Source of the DNA: Oscillospiraceae bacterium
Lineage (GTDB): Bacteria > Bacillota > Clostridia > Oscillospirales > Ruminococcaceae
Reading direction: 5' to 3'
Assembly: GCA_019416775.1 (NCBI GenBank)
Contig: DXWR01000235.1
Coordinates: 1 to 9,416 of the forward strand
DNA length: 9,416 bases
Shown: in pieces, positions 1-7,410 of the stretch
Layout of the letters: each line of letters begins with the position of its first letter
How positions within the stretch are numbered: position 1 is the first letter of the stretch
Translations under genes and position numbers: made by a program
Notes under the pieces: generated by a model
What the model was told of the DNA's origin: nothing
The model's input: the letters and a program-made list of their open reading frames with translations, nothing else
Databases searched by the model: none

Positions 1-2
1 AT

Positions 3-752
3 TACGGACCAGCGGTTCGCCCCACCTGGATTTTACATTATATTTTAGAGGGGGAAGGCACCTTTTGGCTGGAAGATCGGCCCTACCGCTTGTCTGCAAC
101 CCAGGGTTTTGTGGTCCCTCCAAACTTGACCCATCGTTACCAAGCAGATCAGCTGCATCCCTGGAGCTATGTCTGGATCGCCTTTGACGGGGTGTACGCT
201 GCGGAGTACCTTCAGCGGCTGGGTCTGAGCCGGAAAAATCCCACCTTTTCCTGTGAACACAATCTGGCACTGCGCTCCATTGTGGAGCAGATGCTGCAGC
301 ATAACTGCGCTGGTTTCACCCACGAGCTGTTTTTGCAGGGCCTGCTATATCAGTTTTTTGGTGTGCTGGCCCAAAGCCTCCCTGCTGCTCCTCCCGCCCG
401 CGGCAACGGGAAGCGGGTGGACTATGTGGCGAAAGCCATGGAATTTATCCGCCACAACTACTCTCAAGGCATCCTGATTGCCGACGTGGCGGAGTATGTG
501 GGAATCAACCGCAGCTATCTGTTCACCCTGTTTCAGGAGCATCTTCACCAGTCCCCCCAGGAATACTTGACCAACTTCAAGATCCACCGGGCCTGCGAAC
601 TGCTCCGCACCACCCAATATTCCCTGCAAAACATCGCCCACTCCTGTGGCTATAAGGATGCGGTGGTGTTTTCCAAAGCCTTCAAGCAGGTGAAGGGCAT
701 TGCGTCGGGACAGTACCGGAAGCAGTGCATGAACGCAGGACTGAAAAAGTAA
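3..752 (+). CDS. AraC-family transcriptional regulator (5' end outside window)
   Basis: A DNA-binding regulator with an N-terminal AraC-type sensor domain and a C-terminal AraC/XylS double helix-turn-helix. The reading frame is open from base 3, with no stop back to the window edge. The text RPTWILHYILEGEG (18-59) and later PWSYVWIAFDG are typical of the sugar-sensing cupin-like arm of this family, so the true start lies to the left. The TTG at 90 is internal to this domain and is not the start. The DNA-binding part runs from about base 415 to 720: first HTH around IADVAEYVGINRSYLFTLF, second around LQNIAHSCGYKDAVVFSKAF, closing with QYRKQ. The usual Pro near the end (SPxQYR) is replaced by Ser (IASGQYR). 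Family knowledge suggests control of a carbohydrate or similar operon, often adjacent; the target is not visible and may lie to the left. A strong terminator follows 13 bases after the stop, so it ends its own transcript. Confidence 0.93.
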   Translation, partial: YGPAVRPTWILHYILEGEGTFWLEDRPYRLSATQGFVVPPNLTHRYQADQLHPWSYVWIAFDGVYAAEYLQRLGLSRKNPTFSCEHNLALRSIVEQMLQHNCAGFTHELFLQGLLYQFFGVLAQSLPAAPPARGNGKRVDYVAKAMEFIRHNYSQGILIADVAEYVGINRSYLFTLFQEHLHQSPQEYLTNFKIHRACELLRTTQYSLQNIAHSCGYKDAVVFSKAFKQVKGIASGQYRKQCMNAGLKK

Positions 753-765
753 ACCCGTATTCTCG

Positions 766-795
766 GAGAGCCGATGGTGTCGGCTCTCTTTTTTT
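766..795 (+). terminator. Rho-independent terminator of the AraC-family gene
   Basis: A perfect 9-bp stem (GAGAGCCGA 766-774 with TCGGCTCTC 780-788) and a 5-base loop are followed directly by seven T at 789-795. This separates the regulator from the phosphoesterase gene downstream. Confidence 0.92.
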
Positions 796-965
796 GCCTG
801 TTTTCCGGCAATGCTGCGGATTTTATACGGCACTTGATTTCTCTTTGCCAACTCTTAACAAAACCCTCATCATTTTCCTTACATTTCCCTTGCAAATGTG
901 ATTTTTTCGTCAAATTTTCTTGCAAAAATTTTGTACTGCCGTGGTGGAGGATTTTACAATGCCTT

Positions 966-974
966 TGGTATACT
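966..974 (+). promoter_or_regulatory. Candidate extended -10 promoter of the phosphoesterase gene
   Basis: TGGTATACT has the TGn extension directly before a 5/6 match to TATAAT (TATACT 969-974), and no good -35 sits 17 bases upstream, as is common for extended -10 promoters. It would start transcription near 981 and leave a leader of about 50 bases. An alternative is TTGTAC (931-936), 18 bases, TACAAT (955-960), which has a weaker -35. Arms TGCCTTT (960-966) and AAAGGCA (989-995) flank the TATACT and could be an operator. The rest of the 753-1031 gap is AT-rich and shows no gene. Confidence 0.45.
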
Positions 975-1031
975 TTTATCGAAGGGGAAAAGGCATCCGC
1001 CTTGCCCTAAAAAACAAAAGGAGAGTTGAGC

Positions 1032-4000
1032 ATGCAGAAGACCAAAATCTTTTCCAAAGCCGCCGCTCGGATCGTTTCTCTGATCCTGGCCGGGACTCTG
1101 GCAGTCAGTGCGGTATGTACCGGCGTCATGGGTAGTTCCACCCCTGCCGTCTCCGCCCAGACCCCCCAGACCTTTACCGCCGCAGCCGCTGTGGAAAACA
1201 CCGGCGCTTTTGCCCCCACAGACTTTGTGATGAACGTGGGCGCCGACGAAAGCCAAATGACCTTTGTGTGGTACGACACCACCAACACCCCCGACACCCT
1301 GGTGTTTAACGGCACCAACTATACCGCTTCCACCGAAGCGGCCAGCCGGACGGGGTACACCATCAACAAGGTTACCGTTACTGGACTGGAAGCCAATACT
1401 TCTTATCAGTATTACATCCAGAACGGTTCCGACCATACCGACACCTACACCTACACCACCGGGGACTTTACCGAAAACGGCCTGGACATCGCCGTGGTAG
1501 GCGACCCTCAGATCGGTTCTTCCGGCAACAATGAAAGCGACACCAATGGCTGGAATGAAACCCTGGGCACCATCACCACCGACGGCACTGACTACGATTT
1601 CCTGTTCTCCATGGGCGACCAGATCGATACCTACTACAATGGAAGCAACGGGGATGCGGTAGAAGCCCAGTACGACGGCTACCTGTCCAGCGACGTATGG
1701 AAGAGCCTTCCCATGCAGATGTTGGTAGGCAACCACGACAACGGCAACAACTCCGCTCTGTATGTGGAGCACTTTGAGACTCCCAACACTACCGACTACG
1801 GCACGGTGTACAGCGAAGACGGCGATTACGCCTTCACTTACAACAATGTACTGTTCATGGTAATCAACTCCTCCAGCTTGTCCATTGCCGAGCATAAAGC
1901 CTTCTTGGAGGAAGCCATGGCACAGCATCCCGAAGCTCAGTGGAGCATCGTGGCTTTCCACAAGTCCATCTACTCTGTGGCCAGCCACGTCACCGAAAGC
2001 GACATTGTCACCCTGCGCAACGGCTTGGCTCCCATCTTTACTGAACTGGGCATCGACCTTGTGATCCAGGGTCACGACCATGTCTACGCTCGAACCTACA
2101 TCATGGGCGGAACCGACGGTATGGATGCCCAGATCACCGACCAAATGGACCGGGATATGACCACCGGCACTCCGGAATTTACCGATCCCAACGGCGTGAT
2201 GTATGTGACCTTCAACTCCGGTTCCGGCAGCAAAAACTATCGGATTACTAATGAAGCTTTCCCCTACACCGACGTGCAGTTCCAGAACAATGGCCGGAGC
2301 TACTCTCACCTGAGCGTCAACGGCGGAGATCTGACCGTTACCACCTACAACCTGGAAAATGGCACCGTCACCGACACCTTCACCATCCACAAGACCATTG
2401 AAGCCGACAGTGTTACCCTGGACCAGAGCGAACTGAACCTGGAAGTGGGCGGCACCGCCACCCTCACCGCCACTGTGGCACCGGAATCCGTCACCGATCC
2501 CACCATCACCTGGGCTTCCAGCAATGAAGATGTGGCTACCGTGAACGAAAACGGCGTAGTCACCGCTGTGGGCGAAGGCACTGCCACCATCACTGCCACC
2601 GCAGCCAACGGTGTTTCTGCTGCCTGCGAAGTCACCGTCACCTGGCCGGTTGCTTTCAACCCCTCCAACCTGGTGATGAACATCGGCAACGATGAAAGCC
2701 AAGTGATCTTTGTGTGGTACAACCAGACCGCTACCCCCGACTCCATGGTGTTCGGCGGACAGCACTATGTGGCTGCCACCGAAGAAGCCAACCAGGGCGG
2801 CTACACCATCAACCGGGTTGTGATCAACAATCTGCAGCCCAACACCGATTACACCTACTACATTGAAAACGGGGACGACGCCACCCAGGCTTACAGCTAC
2901 TCCACCGGCGACTTCACTTCCAACGCCCTGGACATCGCGGTGGTAGGCGACCCCCAGATCGGTTCTTCCGGCGACAATGAAAGCGACACCAACGGCTGGA
3001 ACGAAACTCTGGACACCATCACCACCGACGGCACCGACTACGACTTCCTGTTCTCCCTGGGTGACCAGATCGACACCTACTACAATGGGGAAAACGGGGA
3101 TGCCGTGGAAGCGGAGTACGACGGCTTCCTGTCCAGCGATAAACTGGCCGGCCTGCCTTTGGCAACCTTAGTGGGCAACCACGACAACGGCAATAACGCC
3201 GCATTGTACACCGACCACTTCGCTCATCCCAACGTCTCCTCCTACGGCGAAAGCCTGAGCACTGGTACCGGCGATTACTACTTCACCTACAATGATGTGC
3301 TGTTCATGGTGCTGAACACCTCCAACCTGTCCATCGCCGAACACAAAGCCTTTATGGAAGAAACCCTGAAAAACCACGGCGATGAAGCCAAATGGACCAT
3401 CGTAGCCTTCCACAAATCCATCTACTCTGTGGCCAGCCACGTCACCGAAAGCGACATCGTCACCCTGCGCAATGGCTTGGCTCCCATCTTCACCGATCTG
3501 GACATTGACCTGGTCATCCAGGGCCACGACCACGTGTACGCCAGAAGCTACATGATGGGCGGCGTCGATGGTATGACTGCTCAGATCACCGACGAAAACA
3601 ATCGGGATATGCTCACCGGTCAGGAAAGCTTCACCAATCCCGACGGTGTGATGTATGTAACCTTCAACTCCGGTTCCGGCAGCAAGAACTACGACATCAC
3701 CCAGGAAGCCTTCCCCTACACCGATGTGCAGTATCAGAACAACGGCCGGAGCTACTCTCACCTGAGTGTAGACGGGGACAGCCTGACCGTCACCACCTAC
3801 AACCTGGAGAACGGCACCGTCACCGATACCTTCACCATCAACAAGACCACCGAGGAAGTTCCCGGTGACAACACCAATCCGGACGACACCACCGATCCCA
3901 CCGTCCCCGGCGACACCACCGGTACTACCACCGATCCTGGCGCCAACAATGCAGGCACCAGCACCGTGCCCCAGACCGGAGACGACGCTCAACTCACCTT

Positions 4001-4082
4001 GTGGGCTGTGCTGGCTATGGCCGCTGCTGCTGCGGTTGCCATCCCCGCCGCCCGCCGGATCCTGGTAAAGCGCAACGGATAA
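1032..4082 (+). CDS. Cell-wall-anchored tandem metallophosphoesterase (purple acid phosphatase-like) with Big_2 domain
   Basis: A secreted 1016-residue surface enzyme predicted to hydrolyse phosphate esters outside the cell. Residues 1-42 are a signal peptide (K3, K5, K9, R13, hydrophobic 14-34, likely cut after VSA42). Two catalytic units follow, each a fibronectin-like N-domain as in purple acid phosphatases plus a metallophosphoesterase domain. Unit 1 (about 60-456) carries GDPQ (D158), GDQID (D196), GNHD (233-236), FHKS (H310) and GHDH (347-350). Unit 2 (about 542-940) repeats all five at D640, D678, GNHD 715-718, H794 and GHDH 831-834, so both sites look intact. A Big_2 immunoglobulin-like domain (456-537) joins them. 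A Thr/Asp/Pro-rich stalk leads to VPQTGD (979-984), a membrane segment (988-1007) and a basic tail (RRILVKRNG), a sortase signal. The start is ATG 1032, eight bases after AAGGAG (1018-1023); a TTG at 1026 is too close to that site. The substrate is unknown; nucleotidase, phosphatase or phosphodiesterase are all possible. Confidence 0.9.
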   Translation: MQKTKIFSKAAARIVSLILAGTLAVSAVCTGVMGSSTPAVSAQTPQTFTAAAAVENTGAFAPTDFVMNVGADESQMTFVWYDTTNTPDTLVFNGTNYTASTEAASRTGYTINKVTVTGLEANTSYQYYIQNGSDHTDTYTYTTGDFTENGLDIAVVGDPQIGSSGNNESDTNGWNETLGTITTDGTDYDFLFSMGDQIDTYYNGSNGDAVEAQYDGYLSSDVWKSLPMQMLVGNHDNGNNSALYVEHFETPNTTDYGTVYSEDGDYAFTYNNVLFMVINSSSLSIAEHKAFLEEAMAQHPEAQWSIVAFHKSIYSVASHVTESDIVTLRNGLAPIFTELGIDLVIQGHDHVYARTYIMGGTDGMDAQITDQMDRDMTTGTPEFTDPNGVMYVTFNSGSGSKNYRITNEAFPYTDVQFQNNGRSYSHLSVNGGDLTVTTYNLENGTVTDTFTIHKTIEADSVTLDQSELNLEVGGTATLTATVAPESVTDPTITWASSNEDVATVNENGVVTAVGEGTATITATAANGVSAACEVTVTWPVAFNPSNLVMNIGNDESQVIFVWYNQTATPDSMVFGGQHYVAATEEANQGGYTINRVVINNLQPNTDYTYYIENGDDATQAYSYSTGDFTSNALDIAVVGDPQIGSSGDNESDTNGWNETLDTITTDGTDYDFLFSLGDQIDTYYNGENGDAVEAEYDGFLSSDKLAGLPLATLVGNHDNGNNAALYTDHFAHPNVSSYGESLSTGTGDYYFTYNDVLFMVLNTSNLSIAEHKAFMEETLKNHGDEAKWTIVAFHKSIYSVASHVTESDIVTLRNGLAPIFTDLDIDLVIQGHDHVYARSYMMGGVDGMTAQITDENNRDMLTGQESFTNPDGVMYVTFNSGSGSKNYDITQEAFPYTDVQYQNNGRSYSHLSVDGDSLTVTTYNLENGTVTDTFTINKTTEEVPGDNTNPDDTTDPTVPGDTTGTTTDPGANNAGTSTVPQTGDDAQLTLWAVLAMAAAAAVAIPAARRILVKRNG
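1209..2399 (+). repeat. Tandem duplication inside the phosphoesterase gene, copy 1
   Basis: Copy 1 of a direct repeat encoding the N-domain plus metallophosphoesterase domain. Motif positions are offset from copy 2 by exactly 482 codons up to the GNHD motif and by 484 codons afterwards, so copy 2 has a net two-codon insertion between GNHD and the FHKS histidine. Confidence 0.88.
2655..3851 (+). repeat. Tandem duplication inside the phosphoesterase gene, copy 2
   Basis: Copy 2 of the same direct repeat. Some stretches are almost identical at the DNA level to copy 1, for example 3421-3490 against 1971-2040, while the segments between the catalytic motifs have diverged. Confidence 0.88.
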
Positions 4083-4112
4083 GGGTTATCCCAAACTTTT
4101 CATACAGCCTTC

Positions 4113-4140
4113 AGGTGTGGCGGAATTCCCCGTCGCACCT
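4113..4140 (+). terminator. Possible weak terminator after the phosphoesterase gene
   Basis: An 11-bp stem with two G-U pairs (AGGTGTGGCGG 4113-4123 with CCGTCGCACCT 4130-4140) and a 6-base loop lies 30 bases after the stop. The following GTTGTGCGTTTTC is a poor T-tract, so termination may be partial and some read-through into the YibE/F gene is possible. Confidence 0.45.
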
Positions 4141-4192
4141 GTTGTGCGTTTTCACTGCTCTCGGGCAGCGGCCCAATCCACCATCAAAACAG

Positions 4193-4217
4193 GAAACGTC
4201 CAACCACGGAACGTTTC
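4193..4217 (+). promoter_or_regulatory. Inverted repeat next to the YibE/F ribosome binding site
   Basis: GAAACGT (4193-4199) and ACGTTTC (4211-4217) are perfect complements, extended by CC/GG with one bulged A. The second arm abuts the Shine-Dalgarno GGAGGG (4219-4224) of the next gene. It could be an operator or an RNA hairpin that affects translation. The function is inferred from position only. No convincing -35/-10 pair was found between 4083 and 4192. Confidence 0.35.
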
Positions 4218-4232
4218 GGGAGGGAACATTCC

Positions 4233-5417
4233 ATGATTAAACTGAAACCCAACCACTGGCTGACCATCGGCTTGATTGCCTTTGTAGTCATCAGTTCGGT
4301 GATCTTCGCCCTGATCCCCTGGGCAGAAATGAACAACTATCAAGCGGTGAATAACTCCACCCTGCACTACTACAAAGCCCATGTGGACCAGGTCGTTAGC
4401 GAAACCCTTTCCGCCGACAATTTGGAGCCGGGCCGAAACCTGGGCACCCAGGAAATCCTAGCCACCCTTCAGGAAGGACCCAATGCCGGAACCCAGGTGG
4501 AGATCCTCAACTACCTCAACCGCACCCAGAACGTGGAAGTCAGCGCCGGGCAGACGGTAATTGTCTGCGCCGATGAACCGGAAAACGCTGCCCCCTACTA
4601 CACCGTCTACAGCTACTACCGCAACCCCGCCATTTTGGGCATTATCCTCTTCTTTGGAGCACTGATCCTGATTGTGGGCCGGGGCACCGGAGCCAAATCC
4701 CTGCTGGGGCTGGCCTACACCATCTTCGCGGTGCTGCTGTTTCTGCTCCAGGCCATCTTCCACGGCCTGCCTTCGGTGCCCATCACGTTGCTCACTGTAG
4801 CCGTCACTACCATCGTTTCTCTGCTGCTGATGGCGGGAGCCAGCAAAAAATGCTTTGTCTCCATCCTCTCCACCATCGCCGGGCTGCTGCTGTCCACCGG
4901 GGTCTTCGCCGTCTTCCAGGGGCTGCTGCACATTTCCGGCTACACCATGGACGAGGCGGAATCCCTGCTGTTGGTGACCCAGGCCACCGGATTGGATCTG
5001 GGCAACCTGCTTTTGGTCAGCGTGCTGATCTCCTCCTTGGGCGCAGTGATGGATATGAGTATGTCGGTGGCCTCCCCCTTGGATGAAATCCACCGGCTCA
5101 ATCCGGAACACGGCTTTTCCCAGCTGGTGCGCTCCGGCATGAACATCGGCCGGGATACCATCGGCACCATGACCAACACCCTGATCATGGCCTTCACCGG
5201 CACCTCCTTGACCACCATGCTGGTGCTCATGGGCTACGGCTACTCCTTCCAGCAGCTGCTCAACTCCAATTACCTGGCTATGGAACTGGCCCAGTCCATT
5301 GCCTCCACCGCCGGAGTGGTACTCACCGTGCCGGTGACCTCCCTCATCGGCGCCTGGATGTTCACCAAGTGGGATGGGAAAAAATTCCTTCCTCAAAAGC
5401 GAAAAAAGCAGGCCTAA
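4233..5417 (+). CDS. YibE/F-family multi-pass membrane protein
   Basis: A 394-residue integral membrane protein of the YibE/F-like family (Pfam YibE_F), whose biochemical role is not established. One N-terminal membrane helix (about 10-30) is followed by an extracytoplasmic stretch (31-130) in which VEILNYLNRTQNVEVSAGQ matches the family's small beta-rich domain. About seven more helices follow (132-149, 153-174, 183-203, 208-231, 255-280, 309-333, 353-377), with a Lys/Arg-rich tail (KRKKQA). The most characteristic blocks are GAVMDMSMSVASPLDEI (270-286) and SGMNIGRDTIGTMTNTLIMA (301-320). The start ATG has GGAGGG eight bases upstream. It lies 150 bases after the phosphoesterase gene on the same strand. 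Many Firmicutes carry two adjacent YibE/F genes; here there is only one and no partner follows. A bidirectional terminator closes the unit. Confidence 0.92.
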   Translation: MIKLKPNHWLTIGLIAFVVISSVIFALIPWAEMNNYQAVNNSTLHYYKAHVDQVVSETLSADNLEPGRNLGTQEILATLQEGPNAGTQVEILNYLNRTQNVEVSAGQTVIVCADEPENAAPYYTVYSYYRNPAILGIILFFGALILIVGRGTGAKSLLGLAYTIFAVLLFLLQAIFHGLPSVPITLLTVAVTTIVSLLLMAGASKKCFVSILSTIAGLLLSTGVFAVFQGLLHISGYTMDEAESLLLVTQATGLDLGNLLLVSVLISSLGAVMDMSMSVASPLDEIHRLNPEHGFSQLVRSGMNIGRDTIGTMTNTLIMAFTGTSLTTMLVLMGYGYSFQQLLNSNYLAMELAQSIASTAGVVLTVPVTSLIGAWMFTKWDGKKFLPQKRKKQA

Positions 5418-5438
5418 TGCCCTTATAGAAACAAAAAG

Positions 5439-5468
5439 AGAGCCTTCCGAACATGGAGGGCTCTTTTT
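5439..5468. terminator. Bidirectional terminator between convergent genes
   Basis: AGAGCCTTCC (5439-5448) pairs with GGAGGGCTCT (5455-5464), a 10-bp stem with one wobble, followed by TTTTT to 5468 on the + strand. On the - strand the same hairpin is followed by the complement of AAAAAG (5433-5438), also a T-run. It therefore serves both the YibE/F gene and the small cysteine-rich gene that converges on it. Confidence 0.9.
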
Positions 5469-5486
5469 CTAAGCAACCACAGCGGC

Positions 5487-5732
5487 TCACCATTTATCCC
5501 AGGGGCAGTGTTCTTTTTCCTTTGCTCCCCGGACCTGAACGAAACAGCCACAGGATAGGCACATACCGTTTTGCAGCTTGTCGCAGCTTTCACAAGCCGA
5601 AAGCCTGCGGCGGTATTCCTCGGGATCTGCCTTGTCCTGGGCCGGCAGGGAGGCAATCAGCTCCTGAATCGATTGGTACAGCTCCCCGCTGTCTTGATTC
5701 AGCAGACATTTCCGGCATCGGGTTTGAGCCAT
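5487..5732 (-). CDS. Small cysteine-rich DUF6171-like protein
   Basis: An 81-residue protein with eight cysteines: CRKC (6-9), CESC (47-50), CLSCGC (58-63) and C76 in CPWDKW. The pairs of CxxC motifs suggest binding of one or two zinc ions or an iron-sulfur cluster; this is inferred from spacing. The pattern of CxKCLL near the N-terminus, then CxxCxxLxxGxCxxCGCFV and a final CP, is what I recall for DUF6171 proteins of Clostridia, which have no known function. No signal peptide or membrane segment is present, so it is expected in the cytoplasm. The start at 5732 is chosen because GGAGG (5740-5744) lies seven bases upstream and because the alternative upstream ATG at 5774 falls before the predicted transcription start. 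It has its own consensus promoter, so it is a stand-alone gene and not co-transcribed by design with the upstream arabinofuranosidase gene. Confidence 0.85.
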   Translation of the reverse strand: MAQTRCRKCLLNQDSGELYQSIQELIASLPAQDKADPEEYRRRLSACESCDKLQNGMCLSCGCFVQVRGAKEKEHCPWDKW

Positions 5733-5775
5733 GATGATTCCTCCTTTTGGCAATCCATGTACCTCTTTGCTCACC

Positions 5776-5804
5776 AGTATACCCAGCTTTCAAATCCTTG
5801 TCAA
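5776..5804 (-). promoter_or_regulatory. Sigma-A promoter of the DUF6171-like gene
   Basis: On the - strand a perfect TTGACA (5804-5799), a 17-base spacer and TATACT (5781-5776, 5/6) are present. Transcription would start near 5769, giving a leader of about 37 bases before ATG 5732. The strength of the match suggests steady, high expression. Confidence 0.85.
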
Positions 5805-5809
5805 TGGAC

Positions 5810-5844
5810 AAAAGCACACCGTCCCCGGACGGTTCCGAGGACGG
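5810..5844 (-). terminator. Terminator of the arabinofuranosidase gene
   Basis: On the - strand CCGTCCTCGG (5844-5835) pairs with CCGGGGACGG (5828-5819), 10 bp with one G-U and a 6-base loop, followed by TGTGCTTTTG. The stem is strong but the T-run is only four bases. An alternative nested stem (5818-5833) exists. It sits just upstream of the -35 of the next gene. Confidence 0.6.
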
Positions 5845-5889
5845 CAAACTTTTTCCAGCGTTTACACGCCTGAATGGATTCTGTTTTTC

Positions 5890-7368
5890 TTACGCCTCAA
5901 TGGTGTAAAGCACCACGCTGCAAGCAGGCAGTTCGGCGGAGATGGTGTCCCCTTCCACAGTAAAGCCAGTGAAGTCGGTGGTGTGAACTGCATTGGGGTC
6001 GTCGAAGGTGTTGTGAGCGTGAACTTCTCCGGTGAGAATGGTAGCTTTCACCTTGCTGAGATCGCAGCCCAGCACCTGCACGTCCACCTTCTGGCTTTCG
6101 TCGCTGAGCAGGTTGGACACGGTGATGTGGGTGACGCCCTTGTCGTCCACAGAAGCAGACTGGGTCAGTGTGGGAATATCCATGGGACCGTGATGCAGGA
6201 AGGTGTCTCCCACAATGTGGCTGTCCAGCAGGGTGGCATCCTGGTGATGCTTATACAGGTCGTAGACGTAATAGGTGGGGGTCTTGATCATCTTAGGACC
6301 TTCAGTGAGAATGACGCTCTGGAGCACATTGACGATCTGGGCGATGTTGGTCATAATGACCCGGTCGCTGTGCTTGTTGAAGATATCCAGGTGCAGAGCG
6401 GCAACCATAGCGTCCCGCATGGTGTTCTGCTGATACAGGAAACCGGGGTTGGTGCCGGGTTCCACACTGAACCAGGTACCCCATTCGTCCACGATCAGGC
6501 CTACACGGTGCTGGGGATCGTACTTGTCCATCACTGCCAGGTGGCCGTTAATCAGCTCTTCCATCCGCTGTGCCTTCACCAGAGTGATGTCGTACACCGG
6601 ACGGTCGAAGTCCAAAGCGCTGCCCTTGATTTCCCAGCCCAAGGGGTGGGTGTAGTAGTGGAGGGTGATGGCGTCCATGAACTTGCCGGCCACCTTCATC
6701 ACGCCGTCGGTCCATTCGTAATCGTCGATGTTGGCGCCGCAGGCAATCTTAAATACCTTGTTGTCCCCGTAGTTGCGCACAAAGGTGCCGAACCGGCGGA
6801 ACAGATCACCGTAGTATTCCGGGCGCATATTGCCGCCGCAGCCCCAGTTTTCGTTGCCGATGCCGAAGTACTTTACCTTCCAGGGCTTTTCCTGACCGTT
6901 CTGCTTACGCAATTCCGCCATGGGAGAAACGCCGTCAAAGGTCATGTACTCCATCCACTCGCTCATTTCCTGCACGGTGCCGGAGCCCACGTTGCCGTTG
7001 ATGTAGGGCTCGCAGCCCAGCTGGTCACAGAGTTCCATAAATTCGTGGGTGCCGAAGGAGTTGTCCTCCACCACGCCGCCCCAGTTGGTGTTCACCATCC
7101 GCTTGCGGGTTTCCTTGGGGCCGATACCGTCTTTCCAATGGTACTCGTCGGCAAAGCATCCGCCGGGCCAACGCAGCACCGGGACTTTGATTTCTTTTAA
7201 GGCTTCCACTACATCGGTGCGCATACCGTTTTTATTGGGAATGTCGGAGTTTTCCCCCACATAAATCCCTTCGTAAATGCAGCGGCCCAGATGTTCGGAA
7301 AAATGGCCGTAAATGTTTTTGTTGATTACATTTTTGGGAAGATTTTTGTTGACAACAATCTTGCTCAT
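5890..7368 (-). CDS. abfA: GH51 alpha-L-arabinofuranosidase
   Basis: A 492-residue intracellular exo-acting enzyme that releases alpha-L-arabinofuranosyl residues from arabino-oligosaccharides derived from arabinan or arabinoxylan. The family is clear from IYGHFSEHLGRCIYEGIYVG (19-38), VLRWPGGCFADEYHWKDGIG (64-83) and NTNWGGVVEDNSFGTHEF (93-110). The acid/base Glu is E173 in GIGNENWGCG and the nucleophile is E295 in VDEWGTW, in close agreement with the E175/E294 spacing of characterised Geobacillus GH51 enzymes. An (alpha/beta)8 barrel is followed by a C-terminal beta domain ending VVLYTIEA; the length is normal for the family. No signal peptide is present. ATG 7368 is preceded by AAAGGA (7383-7378) with a 9-base gap. 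It is a single-gene unit with its own promoter and terminator; no transporter or other arabinan gene is adjacent, so imported substrate must come from elsewhere. Control by arabinose-type signals is inferred from the palindrome at its promoter. Confidence 0.97.
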   Translation of the reverse strand: MSKIVVNKNLPKNVINKNIYGHFSEHLGRCIYEGIYVGENSDIPNKNGMRTDVVEALKEIKVPVLRWPGGCFADEYHWKDGIGPKETRKRMVNTNWGGVVEDNSFGTHEFMELCDQLGCEPYINGNVGSGTVQEMSEWMEYMTFDGVSPMAELRKQNGQEKPWKVKYFGIGNENWGCGGNMRPEYYGDLFRRFGTFVRNYGDNKVFKIACGANIDDYEWTDGVMKVAGKFMDAITLHYYTHPLGWEIKGSALDFDRPVYDITLVKAQRMEELINGHLAVMDKYDPQHRVGLIVDEWGTWFSVEPGTNPGFLYQQNTMRDAMVAALHLDIFNKHSDRVIMTNIAQIVNVLQSVILTEGPKMIKTPTYYVYDLYKHHQDATLLDSHIVGDTFLHHGPMDIPTLTQSASVDDKGVTHITVSNLLSDESQKVDVQVLGCDLSKVKATILTGEVHAHNTFDDPNAVHTTDFTGFTVEGDTISAELPACSVVLYTIEA

Positions 7369-7410
7369 TTCTGTAAATCCTTTCTCCCGTTTTGGGCTGT
7401 CATCAACCCG

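Noticed and set aside
855..884. Pho-box-like words (TTAACA at 855, TCATCA at 867, TTACAT at 879) upstream of a phosphatase-type gene
   Set aside because: The words match poorly after the first, and the 12-base period differs from the usual 11-base PhoP repeat. The region is simply AT-rich.
954..2765. A 603-codon open frame on the - strand opposite the phosphoesterase gene
   Set aside because: Its product is a Gly/Val/His-rich low-information sequence with no family features, as expected when a strongly biased codon set (GAC, ACC, AAC) is read in antisense. The + strand product has clear domains and a ribosome site.
4458..5396. A 312-codon - strand frame opposite the YibE/F gene
   Set aside because: It is rich in His, Gly and Gln with no family features; a codon-bias shadow of the membrane protein gene.
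5733..5774. Longer start of the cysteine-rich protein at ATG 5774 (14 extra residues)
   Set aside because: That codon lies upstream of the predicted transcription start and adjoins the -10 box; the ATG at 5732 has a well-placed GGAGG.
5731..7200. A 489-codon open frame on the + strand opposite the GH51 gene
   Set aside because: It is the antisense mirror of a clear GH51 enzyme and gives a His/Val/Gly-rich sequence without recognisable motifs. It also runs through the promoter and terminator of neighbouring units.
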